Positions 7,694 through 17,292 are shown, numbered from the stretch's first letter. The stretch: DNA of 64,000 nt from 62-47 sp044463945 (GCA_044463945.1 JBIQLW010000017.1:17255-81254), one strand, 5' to 3'. A program made the numbers and translations. Notes: a model not told the origin generated them from the sequence alone.

Positions 7694-9214
7694 ATGGCGG
7701 CTGATCCATTGCTTGTCGGCATCGATCTCGGCGCGGGTTCGCTCAAGGTGAGCGTGATCCGTGCCGATGGCTCGCTTGTTGCGGAAGCCTCCGAGGCCGT
7801 GCCGACGACTTCCAAGCATCCAGGCTGGAGCGAGCAGGACCCGCATGACTGGTGGGCAGCCGCCTGCAAGGCGTTGCCGCGTGTTCTGGCGCTGACAAAG
7901 CGGCCCTTGACCGACATCGCCGCGATCGCGTTTTCGGCCGGCGCGCATACGCAGGTGCTGACGGACGCCGACGGCAAGGTCATTCGCCCGGCGATCCTGT
8001 GGAACGACCAGCGCAGCCACGCCGAGGTCGCGGCGCTGCGTAAGCAGGCCGATGCGCGCATTCTCGAGATCGGCGCCAACCGCGCCAACGCCACCTGGAC
8101 GCTGCCGCAGATGCTGTGGCTGCGCAATCACGAGCCGGAGGCACATGCGCGCGTCAAGCGCCTCTACATCGCCAAGGACTGGCTGCGCGCGCAGTTTACC
8201 GGCACCTGGGAAACCGACACCATCGACGCGCTCGGCACCTTGATGCTCGACGCCAAAAGCGGTCAGTGGTCGGAAGAATTGTGCAAGATGATCGGCTGGC
8301 CGCTCGATACGTTGCCGCCGATCGTCGCGCCGACCGCGGTGGTTGGCAAGGTGACGGCCGACGCCGCACGCGCGACCGGGCTGGCAGAGGGCACACCGGT
8401 GGTGTGCGGCACTTCCGACACCGCTGCGGAGACCTATGGCGCCGGCATGGTGCGCGAAGGGCTTGGCGTGGTAAAACTCGCCACCGCCGCGACGGTCAAC
8501 GTATTGTCGCCGACCGCGCGGCCGGATTTCGAACTGATCAACTATTACCACGTGGTGCCGAACCACTGGTACATCATCACCGCAACCAATTCCTGCGCTT
8601 CGGCGCACAAGTGGCTGCGGGACACCTTCTTCCGCCGCGAGGGCGATGACGGTCGCGCCGTGTTCGACGCCATGGATCGCATGGCGGCGGCGGTCGCAGC
8701 GGGTGCCGAAGGTCTGTTCTTCCATCCTTATCTCAACGGCGAGCGCAGTCCGTACTGGGACCCGCTGCTGCGCGCCGATTTTGTCGGTGCCGGATTCAAT
8801 CACAGTTCCGGTCATTTCGTTCGCGCGCTTTATGAGGGGATTGCCTATTCGCTGCGCGATTGCCGCGACGTGCTGCGCGCCAAGGGGTTGGACTTCGCAA
8901 CCGCGCGCCTGACCGGCGGCGGCTCCACCAGCGCGCTGTGGCGGCAGATCGTTGCCGACGTACTCAATGTCGAAGTGGAATTGCCGGCGGTGGCCGACGC
9001 CTCGTTCGGTGCGGCGCTGCTGGCCGGCGTCGGTGTCGGTGTGTATGCCGACGAGCGTGCGGCGGCCGAGGTGGTGCAGATCGTATCACGCGCGACGCCC
9101 GATCCAGCGCGCACGGCGGTCTACGATCGCGGCTTTCCGATTTTTCGCGACATTCAGGCGGCGCTGGCGCCGCTCAATCATCGCATCCACGATTTTGTCA
9201 AAAGCGGGTCGTGA
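7694..9214 (+). CDS. FGGY-family carbohydrate kinase (xylulokinase-like)
   Basis: A 506-residue ASKHA-fold kinase. It has the N-terminal phosphate-1 motif GIDLGAGSLKVSVI, substrate contacts in HPGWSEQDPHDWW and LWNDQRS, the second phosphate loop CGTSDTAAETYGAG, and the adenosine loop TGGGSTSALWRQIVAD. It resembles xylulokinases, but FGGY substrate specificity cannot be read from motifs. The start at 7694 has GGAGG at 6 bases. An upstream TTG at 7658 would overlap the previous gene. It would phosphorylate the imported sugar or the ketose formed by the dehydrogenases in this operon. Confidence 0.85.
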   Translation: MAADPLLVGIDLGAGSLKVSVIRADGSLVAEASEAVPTTSKHPGWSEQDPHDWWAAACKALPRVLALTKRPLTDIAAIAFSAGAHTQVLTDADGKVIRPAILWNDQRSHAEVAALRKQADARILEIGANRANATWTLPQMLWLRNHEPEAHARVKRLYIAKDWLRAQFTGTWETDTIDALGTLMLDAKSGQWSEELCKMIGWPLDTLPPIVAPTAVVGKVTADAARATGLAEGTPVVCGTSDTAAETYGAGMVREGLGVVKLATAATVNVLSPTARPDFELINYYHVVPNHWYIITATNSCASAHKWLRDTFFRREGDDGRAVFDAMDRMAAAVAAGAEGLFFHPYLNGERSPYWDPLLRADFVGAGFNHSSGHFVRALYEGIAYSLRDCRDVLRAKGLDFATARLTGGGSTSALWRQIVADVLNVEVELPAVADASFGAALLAGVGVGVYADERAAAEVVQIVSRATPDPARTAVYDRGFPIFRDIQAALAPLNHRIHDFVKSGS

Positions 9215-9244
9215 TGCCGGCGCGCGCAGGGAGCAGGGTGGCTC

Positions 9245-10312
9245 ATGGCTGAAATCCGCCTTGAACAGGTCCGCAAGGCTTATGGCGGCGTCGTCGCCGT
9301 GCATGGCGTCGATCTTACCATTCGCGACGGCGAGTTCGTGGTGTTTCTCGGCCCGTCCGGCTGCGGCAAGTCCACCACGCTGCGGATGATCGCTGGACTT
9401 GAGGAGGTGACCTCCGGCACCATCCGGATCGGCGCGCGCGACGTGACGCAACTGGAGCCGAAGGATCGCAATATCGCGATGGTGTTCCAGAACTACGCAC
9501 TCTATCCGCACAAGACCATCTACGACAACCTCGCTTTCGGCCTGCGGATGCGCAAGATGGATCGCGCCGAGATCGACGTGCGCGTTCAGAAAGCGGCGCG
9601 GATGTTGGGGCTGGAGGATTATCTCGCTCGCAAGCCGAAGCAATTGTCCGGCGGCCAGATGCAGCGCGTGGCGCTCGGTCGAGCCCTGGTGCGTGAGCCG
9701 GATGTGTTCCTGCTCGACGAACCGCTGTCGAATCTCGATGCCAAGCTGCGCGTGCGGATGCGGGAGGAGATCGCCCGTCTGCACCAGGAAGTCGGCACCA
9801 GCATGGTGTACGTCACCCACGACCAGGTCGAAGCGATGACGCTGGCCAACCGCATCGTCATCATGCGCGACGGCCACGTGCAGCAGATCGGCGCGCCGCT
9901 GGAAGTCTACGACCGGCCTGCCAACCTGTTTGTCGCCGGCTTCATCGGCTCCCCAGAAATGAACCTGATTGAGGGGCGCATCGCCGACAGCAATTTCGTA
10001 GCAGGCGGTCTGCGCGTCGCGCTGCCGCCCGGCACGCCGGCCAGCGACGAGATCACGCTCGGCATCCGGCCGGAGCACATCGCGCTGAGCGGCGAGGACG
10101 ACGGCGCCGCCACCTTCACCGTGCGGGTGATCGAGCAACTCGGCGCCCAGACGCTGTGCGTCGGCGAGGCCGGTGGCGAGCGCGTGCGCATCCTTGTCGA
10201 TCGCGTCGATAGCTGGTCGCCGGGCCAGCGCATCGGCATCCGGTTCCCCGCCGCAAAGCTGCATCTGTTCGCCAAATCGGACGGGCGACGCATCGAGACC
10301 GCCAAGCCATGA
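9245..10312 (+). CDS. ABC sugar transporter ATP-binding protein (MalK/UgpC-like)
   Basis: A 355-residue ATPase of the CUT1 class. Walker A is GPSGCGKST, the signature is LSGGQMQRVALGRAL, and Walker B is VFLLDEPLSNLDAKLR. The switch His is in YVTHDQVEAM. A C-terminal TOBE-type domain begins around GRIADSNF. It powers the importer made with the two permeases and the binding protein downstream. Its stop overlaps a possible ATG of the next gene, so the genes are probably translationally coupled. Confidence 0.92.
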   Translation: MAEIRLEQVRKAYGGVVAVHGVDLTIRDGEFVVFLGPSGCGKSTTLRMIAGLEEVTSGTIRIGARDVTQLEPKDRNIAMVFQNYALYPHKTIYDNLAFGLRMRKMDRAEIDVRVQKAARMLGLEDYLARKPKQLSGGQMQRVALGRALVREPDVFLLDEPLSNLDAKLRVRMREEIARLHQEVGTSMVYVTHDQVEAMTLANRIVIMRDGHVQQIGAPLEVYDRPANLFVAGFIGSPEMNLIEGRIADSNFVAGGLRVALPPGTPASDEITLGIRPEHIALSGEDDGAATFTVRVIEQLGAQTLCVGEAGGERVRILVDRVDSWSPGQRIGIRFPAAKLHLFAKSDGRRIETAKP

Positions 10313-10335
10313 CCAATCATCACGGGAGGAAGGCC

Positions 10336-11670
10336 ATGACCAACGAGACGACCATGACGAAGCCGGGCGGCATCAGCCGCCGCACGCTGATCAAGACCGC
10401 CGGCGCATTGAGCTCGGCGCTTGCCACCGGCACCCTTGCCGCGCCTGCGGTGTGGGGGCAAGGCAAGAAGACCATCCGTTTTCTCAACACTGAGACCTCG
10501 ATCGACAGCATCCGCGCGCTGAAAGTCGCTTGCGCCGAATACGAAAAGCAGTTCGGCACCCAGATCGTCGTCGATTCGGTGCCGCTCGACGATGCCTTCA
10601 CCAAGGTGACCACCTCACTGCGCGGGGGCCAACCCTACGACATCGCCACTTTCGCCTTCGTCGGCCACGTGCTGCTGCTGCAAGGCGAGGGGCAGTTGGT
10701 GCCGCTCACCGAACTGACCAGCAAGCACAAGTGGGGACCGAAGATCCTGTTCCCGGTCAAGGACGAGGTCTACTGGTATCCCTACGATTACAATCTGGCG
10801 TGGATCTACTACCGCAAGGACCTCTACGAGAAGCACGGTCTGAGCGCTCCCAAGAGCTACGCTGACATGCTCAAGAACGCGCAGACGCTGACCGCGGAGG
10901 GCCGCTTCGGTTCGCTGTTTCCGATCGGCAGCAACGGTGCGACTAACTGGCTGGCGCCGGGCTTCATGTGGGCGGAAGGCGTCAAGCTGTTCGACGACAA
11001 GTGGAACGTCGCGCTCGACAGCGCCGAGATGGCTCCGCGCGTCACGCGCTACCTCGATTTCTTCGCCGAACTCTACAAGACGATGCCGTCCGGCGCGAGC
11101 CAGGCGAGCTTCGGCGAGGTGCTGAGCAACTTCTCCTCCGACAAGGTTGGCCACGCCGCCTATGCCGGTCGCATCATCGAGGCTCTGGAGCGCAATGCGC
11201 CGAAGCTCGCGACCCAGTACGGCATCACGCCCTACATGGACTCGACCGGCAAGGCCAAGGCCGTCAACCACGGCTATGACGGCTGGGTGGTGCTGAAGAC
11301 ACCGAACTCCGACGAGTCGATGAAGTTCATGAAATGGTTCACCGAGAACCAGTACATCAACTTCCTGCACACCGCGCCGCTTCACTTCCAGCCGCCGCGC
11401 CTCGACGTCTATGACGATCCGCGTTGGCGCGCGCATCCGCTGATCGAGAAGCACAAGGATGCCGTGGAGGCCATGCGCGGTTTCATCACCGACAAGTCGA
11501 TCATCCTCACCTCGATCGATACCGAAGGCCCGGCGCCCGACCTGCGCCCCGGCAAGGTGTTCGAAGGTTTTGTCATCCCGGAAATGCTTCAGAACAAGAT
11601 CCTGAAGAACATGTCATCAGCGGAGTGCATCAAGACCGCCGCTGACAAGATGCGCAAGCTGATCGCCTGA
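10336..11670 (+). CDS. ABC sugar transporter periplasmic substrate-binding protein
   Basis: A 444-residue family-1 type extracellular binding protein. The N terminus carries a twin-arginine (Tat) signal: SRRTLIK, then a hydrophobic stretch, then AAPAVWGQ as a likely cleavage region. The mature protein would bind sugar in the periplasm and deliver it to the membrane permeases. ATG at 10336 is chosen because GGGAGGA sits 5 bases before it. An overlapping ATG at 10309 is possible. Tat export of an ABC binding protein is less common than Sec export, though not rare in rhizobia. Confidence 0.9.
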   Translation: MTNETTMTKPGGISRRTLIKTAGALSSALATGTLAAPAVWGQGKKTIRFLNTETSIDSIRALKVACAEYEKQFGTQIVVDSVPLDDAFTKVTTSLRGGQPYDIATFAFVGHVLLLQGEGQLVPLTELTSKHKWGPKILFPVKDEVYWYPYDYNLAWIYYRKDLYEKHGLSAPKSYADMLKNAQTLTAEGRFGSLFPIGSNGATNWLAPGFMWAEGVKLFDDKWNVALDSAEMAPRVTRYLDFFAELYKTMPSGASQASFGEVLSNFSSDKVGHAAYAGRIIEALERNAPKLATQYGITPYMDSTGKAKAVNHGYDGWVVLKTPNSDESMKFMKWFTENQYINFLHTAPLHFQPPRLDVYDDPRWRAHPLIEKHKDAVEAMRGFITDKSIILTSIDTEGPAPDLRPGKVFEGFVIPEMLQNKILKNMSSAECIKTAADKMRKLIA

Positions 11671-11692
11671 TTGGCTGTCTCACTTGAAAATG

Positions 11693-11718
11693 ACCCGGCC
11701 GGATCGTTTCGGCCGGGT
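11693..11718 (+). promoter_or_regulatory. Intra-operon stem-loop after the binding-protein gene
   Basis: ACCCGGCC (11693-11700) and GGCCGGGT (11711-11718) form a perfect 8-base stem with a 10-base loop and no T run. It lies between the binding-protein gene and the first permease gene. Such hairpins in ABC operons often protect the upstream message and lower downstream expression, which fits the higher need for the binding protein. That role is inferred. Confidence 0.5.
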
Positions 11719-11738
11719 TGCCATGCGAGGCGCCCGCC

Positions 11739-12599
11739 GTGAGTTCGAAAGCGACGATCTATGGTTTTCTGTTTGTCGGCCTGGCGGTGACGCTGGCGCT
11801 GATCGTCGCGCCTGCGGTGTATGCGGTCAGCCTCAGCTTCTATCAGATGGATTCGTTCGTCGGCGCGCCGAAATGGGCCGGCTTCGCCAACTATGCGGCG
11901 GTGCTGCAAGCACCGGAGTTCTGGCGCGCGCTGGTGAACGGCGCGATCTATGCGTTCGGCTCCATCGTCTTCCAGGTCGTCCTTGGCATTGCCTTCGCGT
12001 TGGTGCTCAACGAAGTCTTTCCCGGCCGCAACCTGGTCCGCGGGCTGTCGATCCTGCCGTATCTCCTGCCGACCGTGGTGGTGATCCTCACCTTTAAATG
12101 GATGGTGGACGGTGGCATCGGCATCGTCACCAAGGCGGTGGAGGCCATGGGCCTGCCACCGATCAACTGGTTCGAAAGCCCCGGCGCGGCGATGGCCTCG
12201 ACCATTCTCGTCAGTGTCTGGATGTGGACGCCGTTCGTAACGACTTGCTTCCTCGCCGCCTTGCAGACCGTGCCACAATCGCTCTATGAGGCCGCGCGGG
12301 TGGACGGCACCACGGCCGTACAGCGCTTCTTTCACATCACCTTGCCAATGTTGAAACCGATCCTGACGGTTGTCGTATTGCTGCGCGCGATCTGGATGTT
12401 CAACAAATTCGACGTCATCTGGCTATTGACGCGCGGCGGCCCCGTGGGCGCGACGGAGAACCTCGCGATCCTGTCCTACCGCCACGCCTTCAACCTGTTC
12501 GATATCGGTGGTGGCGCCGCCATCGCGACCATCTCGTTCGCACTGCTGTCGGTCGCGGTGCTGATCTATTTCCGGATATTCCCGCTGGAGGACGACTGA
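11739..12599 (+). CDS. ABC sugar transporter permease (MalF/UgpA-like)
   Basis: A 286-residue inner-membrane protein with about six membrane segments. The cytoplasmic EAA loop, YEAARVDGTTAVQRFFHITLP, contacts the ATPase. The GTG start at 11739 follows a GAGG site. A TTG at 11718 would start inside the hairpin. It forms the transmembrane pore with the next gene, whose ATG overlaps its stop. Confidence 0.9.
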   Translation: MSSKATIYGFLFVGLAVTLALIVAPAVYAVSLSFYQMDSFVGAPKWAGFANYAAVLQAPEFWRALVNGAIYAFGSIVFQVVLGIAFALVLNEVFPGRNLVRGLSILPYLLPTVVVILTFKWMVDGGIGIVTKAVEAMGLPPINWFESPGAAMASTILVSVWMWTPFVTTCFLAALQTVPQSLYEAARVDGTTAVQRFFHITLPMLKPILTVVVLLRAIWMFNKFDVIWLLTRGGPVGATENLAILSYRHAFNLFDIGGGAAIATISFALLSVAVLIYFRIFPLEDD

Positions 12600-13432
12600 T
12601 GGGTCGCGCCAAAACGCTGCCGCGCCGTCTCGGGCTCTCAGTCGCCGCGCTGGTAATCGCTGTTTATTCTGCGTTCCCGATCTACTGGATGGTGGTGTCG
12701 AGCCTGCGTGAGCCGACCGAATTGCTGACCAATATCTCGCTGATCCCTAGCGCGCTGTCGCTGGAATCCTATCGCAACCTGCTGGAACTCACCGATTATC
12801 CGCGGCATTTCCTCAATAGCGTCATCGTTGCCGTGGTCGCGGTGCTGGTCACGATGGTGTTTTCGGTGATGATCGCCTATGCGGTGACGCGCCAGCGCAT
12901 TCGCGGCAAGAAGGTCATCGTCGGCGCGATGCTTTACGCCTATATGTTTCCGCCACTGCTGATCGCTATTCCGATCTTCACCATCTTTGCGCGGATGGGC
13001 TTGAGCGATACGCTGACCGGACTGATCGTGTCCCACCTGACGCTGACGCTGCCGCTTGGCGTCTGGTTCCTGTGGGGCTTCTTCAAGAGTATGCCGTTCG
13101 AACTGGAAGAGGCGGCAATGGTCGATGGCTGCACTCGACTTGGCGCGTTCCTGCGCGTGGTGCTGCCGCTGGCGCTGCCGGGCCTCATCACGGTGGCGAT
13201 CTTTTCCTTCCTGCTGTCGTGGACCGACTATACTTTCGCGCTGGTGATGATCGGCAGTGACGCCAACAAGACGTTGCCAGTCGGCCTTGCCTCGATGGTC
13301 GGCTCGTTCGACCTGCGCTGGGGCGAGATCATGGCCGGCTCGACGCTGATCGCGCTGCCGCTGTTCGCCGCCTTCGCGCTGATGACGCAGTATTTCATTC
13401 AGGGCCTTGGTGCCGGCGCGGTGAAAGGCTGA
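12599..13432 (+). CDS. ABC sugar transporter permease (MalG/UgpE-like)
   Basis: A 277-residue membrane protein, the second permease of the importer. The EAA loop is EEAAMVDGCTRLGAFLRVVLP. About six hydrophobic segments are visible, with a short cytoplasmic N terminus. Its start overlaps the stop of the previous gene (TGATG), a sign of coupled translation. It pairs with the MalF-like subunit at 11739-12599. Confidence 0.9.
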   Translation: MGRAKTLPRRLGLSVAALVIAVYSAFPIYWMVVSSLREPTELLTNISLIPSALSLESYRNLLELTDYPRHFLNSVIVAVVAVLVTMVFSVMIAYAVTRQRIRGKKVIVGAMLYAYMFPPLLIAIPIFTIFARMGLSDTLTGLIVSHLTLTLPLGVWFLWGFFKSMPFELEEAAMVDGCTRLGAFLRVVLPLALPGLITVAIFSFLLSWTDYTFALVMIGSDANKTLPVGLASMVGSFDLRWGEIMAGSTLIALPLFAAFALMTQYFIQGLGAGAVKG

Positions 13433-13442
13433 GGGGTACGAC

Positions 13443-14219
13443 ATGGACCTGGGGATTGCAGGCAAGACCGCATTGGTGACCGGCGCGGCGCGCGGCATCG
13501 GCAAGGCCGAAGCGGCGGCCCTCGCTGCCGAAGGCGTGGCGGTGGCAATCAACGATATCGACGCGGCTGCGGCGGAAGCAACGGTGGTGGAACTGCGCGC
13601 GAGCGGCGCGACCGCCATCGCCTGTATCGGCGACGTCTCCGACGAAGCCGGTGCTCAGCGCGTAGTGCGCGAAGCCGCGCAGGGTCTGGGCGGGCTCAAC
13701 ATCCTGGTCAACAACGCGGGCGCCGGCGGCAAGCATCTCGGCCGTCACGCCGCCGATATGTCGGTTTCAGACTGGGACATCATCCTCAACACCCATCTGC
13801 GCAGCACTTTCCTGTGTAGCAAGTTCGTGGTGCCGTTTCTGCGCCAGTCCGGATACGGCCGTATCGTCAATACGTCGTCGATGAACGTCACGGGCGGCGG
13901 ACGACCCGGCGTGACGAATTACTCTGCGGCCAAGGCGGGCATCATCGGCTTCACCCGCACCATGGCCAAGGAGGTCGGTGGAGACGGCATCACCGTCAAC
14001 GCCATCGCGCCGGGCTACGTGGAGACCGAATTGATCGTCGGCTTCTCCGACGCCAAGCGCGCGGTGATCGCCGGGCAGAATCCGCTGAAACGCTTCTGCC
14101 AGCCGGGCGAAGTCGGTGCGCTGATCGCCTATCTATGCTCGGTGCAGGCATCTTTCATCAACGGCGCGCTGATCTGCATGGACGGCGGCCGCCGTGATTT
14201 TGTCTGGGGTGATACATGA
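13443..14219 (+). CDS. Short-chain dehydrogenase/reductase
   Basis: A 258-residue classical SDR. It has TGAARGIG for cofactor binding, NNAG, the catalytic Ser in VNTSSMN, and YSAAK with the Tyr/Lys pair. The acidic residue pair in AINDID after the second strand favours NAD over NADP. It lies 10 bases after the permease gene and overlaps the iron-dependent dehydrogenase downstream. It probably oxidises a hydroxyl of the imported sugar or polyol. The exact substrate is unknown. Confidence 0.88.
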   Translation: MDLGIAGKTALVTGAARGIGKAEAAALAAEGVAVAINDIDAAAAEATVVELRASGATAIACIGDVSDEAGAQRVVREAAQGLGGLNILVNNAGAGGKHLGRHAADMSVSDWDIILNTHLRSTFLCSKFVVPFLRQSGYGRIVNTSSMNVTGGGRPGVTNYSAAKAGIIGFTRTMAKEVGGDGITVNAIAPGYVETELIVGFSDAKRAVIAGQNPLKRFCQPGEVGALIAYLCSVQASFINGALICMDGGRRDFVWGDT

Positions 14220-15295
14220 CGTTGCGCGTTTTCGGCGGCCCGCACCGCTACGTACAGGGGCCCGGCGCATTGACCGAACTGGCTGCGCTGGTCGCGCTTT
14301 ATGGCCGGCGCCCGTTCATCATCGTCGATGCGGCGGTGATGGACATGATCCGTTCGCGACTCGAGCCGGTGCTGAAAGGCGAGATTGCGGCGGTGACGTT
14401 CGCTACATTCAGTGGCGAGTGCACGGCGGAAAAGATCGACGACATGGCGCGGCAGGCGGAGGCTGCGCAGAGTGACGTTATCGTCGGCGTCGGCGGTGGC
14501 AAGACGATCGACAACGCCAAGGGCGTGCGCATCGTGCGCGGTGGCGCGCTGCTGATCGTACCGACGGTTGCCTCCAACGATGCGCCCACCAGTCGTCTGG
14601 TGGTGCTCTATCGCGACGACCATTCGCTCAGCGAAGTGCGGCTGATGGCGACCAATCCCGATGCCGTGGTGGTCGATACTGCTTTGATCGCAAGCGCGCC
14701 GCGCCGCTTCTTTGTCGCCGGCGTCGGCGACGCCTTGAGCAAGAAATTCGAAGCAGAGCAGTGCGCGCGGGCGGGTGGTTTGAACTTCTACAAGGCGCGC
14801 CCGACATCACTGGCGCTGATGATTGCCGATCAATGTTATCGCACCGTGCGGGAAAACGCCGTCGCAGCGCTTCAGGCGGTGGCCGCGAAGATATCGAACG
14901 AAGCGTTCGAGCGCGTCGTCGAGGCCACGATCCTGTCGAGTGGGCTCGGATTCGAGAGCGGCGGCCTGTCCATCTCCCACGCGCTGACCCGCGGCTTCTC
15001 TGCCATCCCGGCCCTGAGCAGCGCATTGCACGGTGAGCAGGTGGCTTTCGGATTGTTGGCGCAACTGTGCCTCGAAGGCCGTTCCGACGAATTCCTGGCC
15101 GACATGAAGAAATTTTACCGCGAGGTCGGCCTGCCGGTATCGTTGGCCGATCTTGGTCTGCGCGACGGTGTGACGGCGGCGATCGAAACCATCGCGGTAC
15201 GTACACTGGCGGATGCGCCTTACGTCCAGAATTTCCAGTCGGAAGTGACCCAAACCAACCTGGCTGCCGCGCTGGCGCGCGCCCACGCGGCGTAA
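14216..15295 (+). CDS. Iron-containing alcohol dehydrogenase, glycerol-dehydrogenase-like
   Basis: A 359-residue group-III metal-dependent dehydrogenase. The NAD-binding loop is GVGGGKTIDNAKG. The metal ligands appear as Asp in GVGDALSKKFEA, His in SISHALTRG and His in ALHGEQVAFG, matching the Asp/His/His set of GldA. The substrate would be a glycerol-like vicinal diol or longer polyol. It is the last gene of the LacI-linked operon and starts inside the SDR stop (ATGA). The pairing of a GldA-like enzyme with an FGGY kinase suggests oxidation to a ketose followed by phosphorylation. Confidence 0.85.
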   Translation: MTLRVFGGPHRYVQGPGALTELAALVALYGRRPFIIVDAAVMDMIRSRLEPVLKGEIAAVTFATFSGECTAEKIDDMARQAEAAQSDVIVGVGGGKTIDNAKGVRIVRGGALLIVPTVASNDAPTSRLVVLYRDDHSLSEVRLMATNPDAVVVDTALIASAPRRFFVAGVGDALSKKFEAEQCARAGGLNFYKARPTSLALMIADQCYRTVRENAVAALQAVAAKISNEAFERVVEATILSSGLGFESGGLSISHALTRGFSAIPALSSALHGEQVAFGLLAQLCLEGRSDEFLADMKKFYREVGLPVSLADLGLRDGVTAAIETIAVRTLADAPYVQNFQSEVTQTNLAAALARAHAA

Positions 15296-15421
15296 CACCC
15301 CGTCGCTGCCGCGGAATAATGAGCCATATAATTCCAGGACGTGACAGGACTCCGGGTTACAGGTAACTCCCGGCAGGCATCTGGTGCGGCAGCACCAATC
15401 GCATATGATCGATGCGAGCTT

Positions 15422-16087
15422 TCAAGTGCCTTGCACCGCATGTGCAAATCCGTTGAGCGTCGCCCGGGTCAGCTTCCGGCCAATTTCGGGGTCATTACCA
15501 CTACGGTACCATAGCAGCATGTTGCCGTCGTGTACGGCCTCAAGGTACAGCACGATATCCTTGGTGTTCTGCTGCGTAGTGAACTCGCCTGTTGATTTTC
15601 CAGCATCGATAATGGTTTCAAGGAAGCCGCCGAGTTTGCGGTAGATCCGAAACATGAGAGATTTCACCTTCGATTTCGCCCGTGAAACTTCAACCGACAC
15701 GAGGATCATCACTGCGAGATCTTCAGGGTGTTTTGCCGCCCATTGGGTCTGGTGCTTCACGAAGGATGCAAGCTGCTGCGATGGAGAACCGCCGCGATGT
15801 CGCACGCCTTCGATCGTGGCATCGATCGAGCGCGTTTCGATGGTTTCTAGGACTTTCAAGAGCAAGTGTTCCTTGCTCTTGAAATGATAGTAGACGGCGC
15901 CTTTGGTGAAGCCCGCGACTGTCGCGACTTCCTCAAGTGTGCTGTTCCAGTATCCTTTGGTTGCGAATACCCGAGCGGCTGCGTCGAGGATCCGCGCGAG
16001 ACTTTGATCGCGTTTCGACATGACCTTGTCAGGGACTGCCTTTCCGGCCGCCTTCCGCGCGACCGACCTCTTTGCCCGAGATGCCAT
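15422..16087 (-). CDS. TetR-family transcriptional regulator
   Basis: About 221 residues. The DNA-binding domain is visible from ARILDAAARVFATKGYWNSTLEEVA to GFTKGAVYYHFKSKEHLL, the standard TetR helix-turn-helix with YYHFKSKE. The C-terminal ligand domain resembles regulators of fatty-acid genes. ATG at 16087 is chosen because GAAGG is 4 bases before it. In-frame ATGs at 16147, 16114, 16108 and 16021 are alternatives. Its 5' end overlaps the tail of a decayed acyl-CoA dehydrogenase. It may once have regulated that gene, and could still bind the operator at 200-236, but neither is shown. Confidence 0.8.
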   Translation of the reverse strand: MASRAKRSVARKAAGKAVPDKVMSKRDQSLARILDAAARVFATKGYWNSTLEEVATVAGFTKGAVYYHFKSKEHLLLKVLETIETRSIDATIEGVRHRGGSPSQQLASFVKHQTQWAAKHPEDLAVMILVSVEVSRAKSKVKSLMFRIYRKLGGFLETIIDAGKSTGEFTTQQNTKDIVLYLEAVHDGNMLLWYRSGNDPEIGRKLTRATLNGFAHAVQGT

Positions 16088-16780
16088 AGTGCCTTCGACT
16101 GCGCTCATATTCATTGGCAAGACGCCATTTTTCCTTGTGGTTGACATAGGTTTCCTTCGCAATCAACAGGCGCTGAATCTGGTTGGTGCCCTTACAGACC
16201 TGCGTCACCTTCGCATCACGCGCTATACCCTCGATAGGATAATCCTTGAGATAGCCTTAGCCACCATGCAATTGTACGAATTGATAGAAACCGCCATCGC
16301 GGCGTTGCTGCAGGTGCCTTGGCCCGCGATACATAGCGACAGGCGCCCAGATACTTCCGCAAGCAGTAATCCGTTGCCCGATACGGCGTCGAACGGGAGC
16401 TTCGACTTTCAGTGTTATGTCCCCGATCATGATCCGTACCGCTTAAAGCCGCGAAATCGTCTGATCGAGCTGACACTACTTCTTGGCCTCCTCAATGCTT
16501 CGTCGAGTGCAGCCGTTATCGTCTCACTTGGTTGTGGTCCATGCGCCTATCAGAGTGATCCGCCTTGCAGGCCAGTCAGGCCCCATGCGCCACGCATTTC
16601 CCCTTGCAGACAGGGGGATGGCACCAGCACCTGCGGGGTATTGGAGCCGTACTGTGCATTTCCTTCAAGAACTCATCCACTGGTAATCATGAGGGATACG
16701 GCGGCGGAGATGCGGGCCAATAGCTTTGTTACGATTACCTGCGCGAATCTGCGTCGCATCGAGCCCGGCGGAACTTAAGT
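16029..16780 (-). pseudogene. Decayed acyl-CoA dehydrogenase
   Basis: Fragments of an acyl-CoA dehydrogenase can be read in order on the minus strand in shifting frames. Near 16575-16660 is YGSNTPQV...GEMRGAWGLT. At about 16395-16472 is QLDQTISRL-stop-AVRIMIGDITLKVEA. Near 16190-16275 is QLHGG-stop-GYLKDYPIEGIARDAKVTQ, then KGTNQIQRLLIAKETY. Stops interrupt at TAA 16443-16445 and within QLHGGYGYL. About 200 bases are missing between the middle blocks, and the N-terminal third is not recognisable. The last open frame ends at 16029, inside the TetR gene. It cannot encode a working enzyme. Confidence 0.8.
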
Positions 16781-16789
16781 GCCTCGACG

Positions 16790-17280
16790 TTGCGGTCGTG
16801 TGAGTTATCGGGTGCCGACGTAATGGATGTCCGGCCAAAAATGCGGACAGCCGACGCGGCTTCGCACTCGTCCAAATTTGTCGCGGTCCGACTTCAAAGA
16901 CCTCTTGCATCGCCCGATTTCCGCCTGTACGGTCTCTCGAATAAAAAACCGGCTGGATAGTATTCTTCAGATTTGAGGGCGGATGCAGAGGAGTGAAACA
17001 GTAAATGTCCAGCCGCTTTTAGGGAGACCGGGTAAGCGAGCATCGCATCGGCTACCCATTGCGACGTGGGTCCGCACGTACCGGATCTTCCAAACCGGTT
17101 GCTTTCGCTGCTTATGCCCATTTGGTCGTGCGGCATGGCGGCTGCCCGCATTCCCGCGCAAACGGCGACCCCCTGTGTGCCACCCAACAACGTCAACGCG
17201 TCAAAGGTTCGAGCGAACCTGTACATTCGGAACGGCCGCGCTCACCGCCGCTCCGCCTTCGTCGTATGCGATTGAAAATT
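16790..17280. other. Stretch without a supportable gene
   Basis: Several short open frames exist on both strands but none shows a family motif or a convincing ribosome site. It lies upstream of the decayed dehydrogenase and of the GH88/105 gene. It may hold further remains of the decayed gene and the promoter of the next operon, but I could not recognise either. Confidence 0.4.
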
Positions 17281-17292
17281 CGGGAGTTGTAA

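Noticed and set aside
16020..16778. A 252-residue plus-strand gene
   Set aside because: It lies opposite recognisable acyl-CoA dehydrogenase fragments and has no motif of its own.
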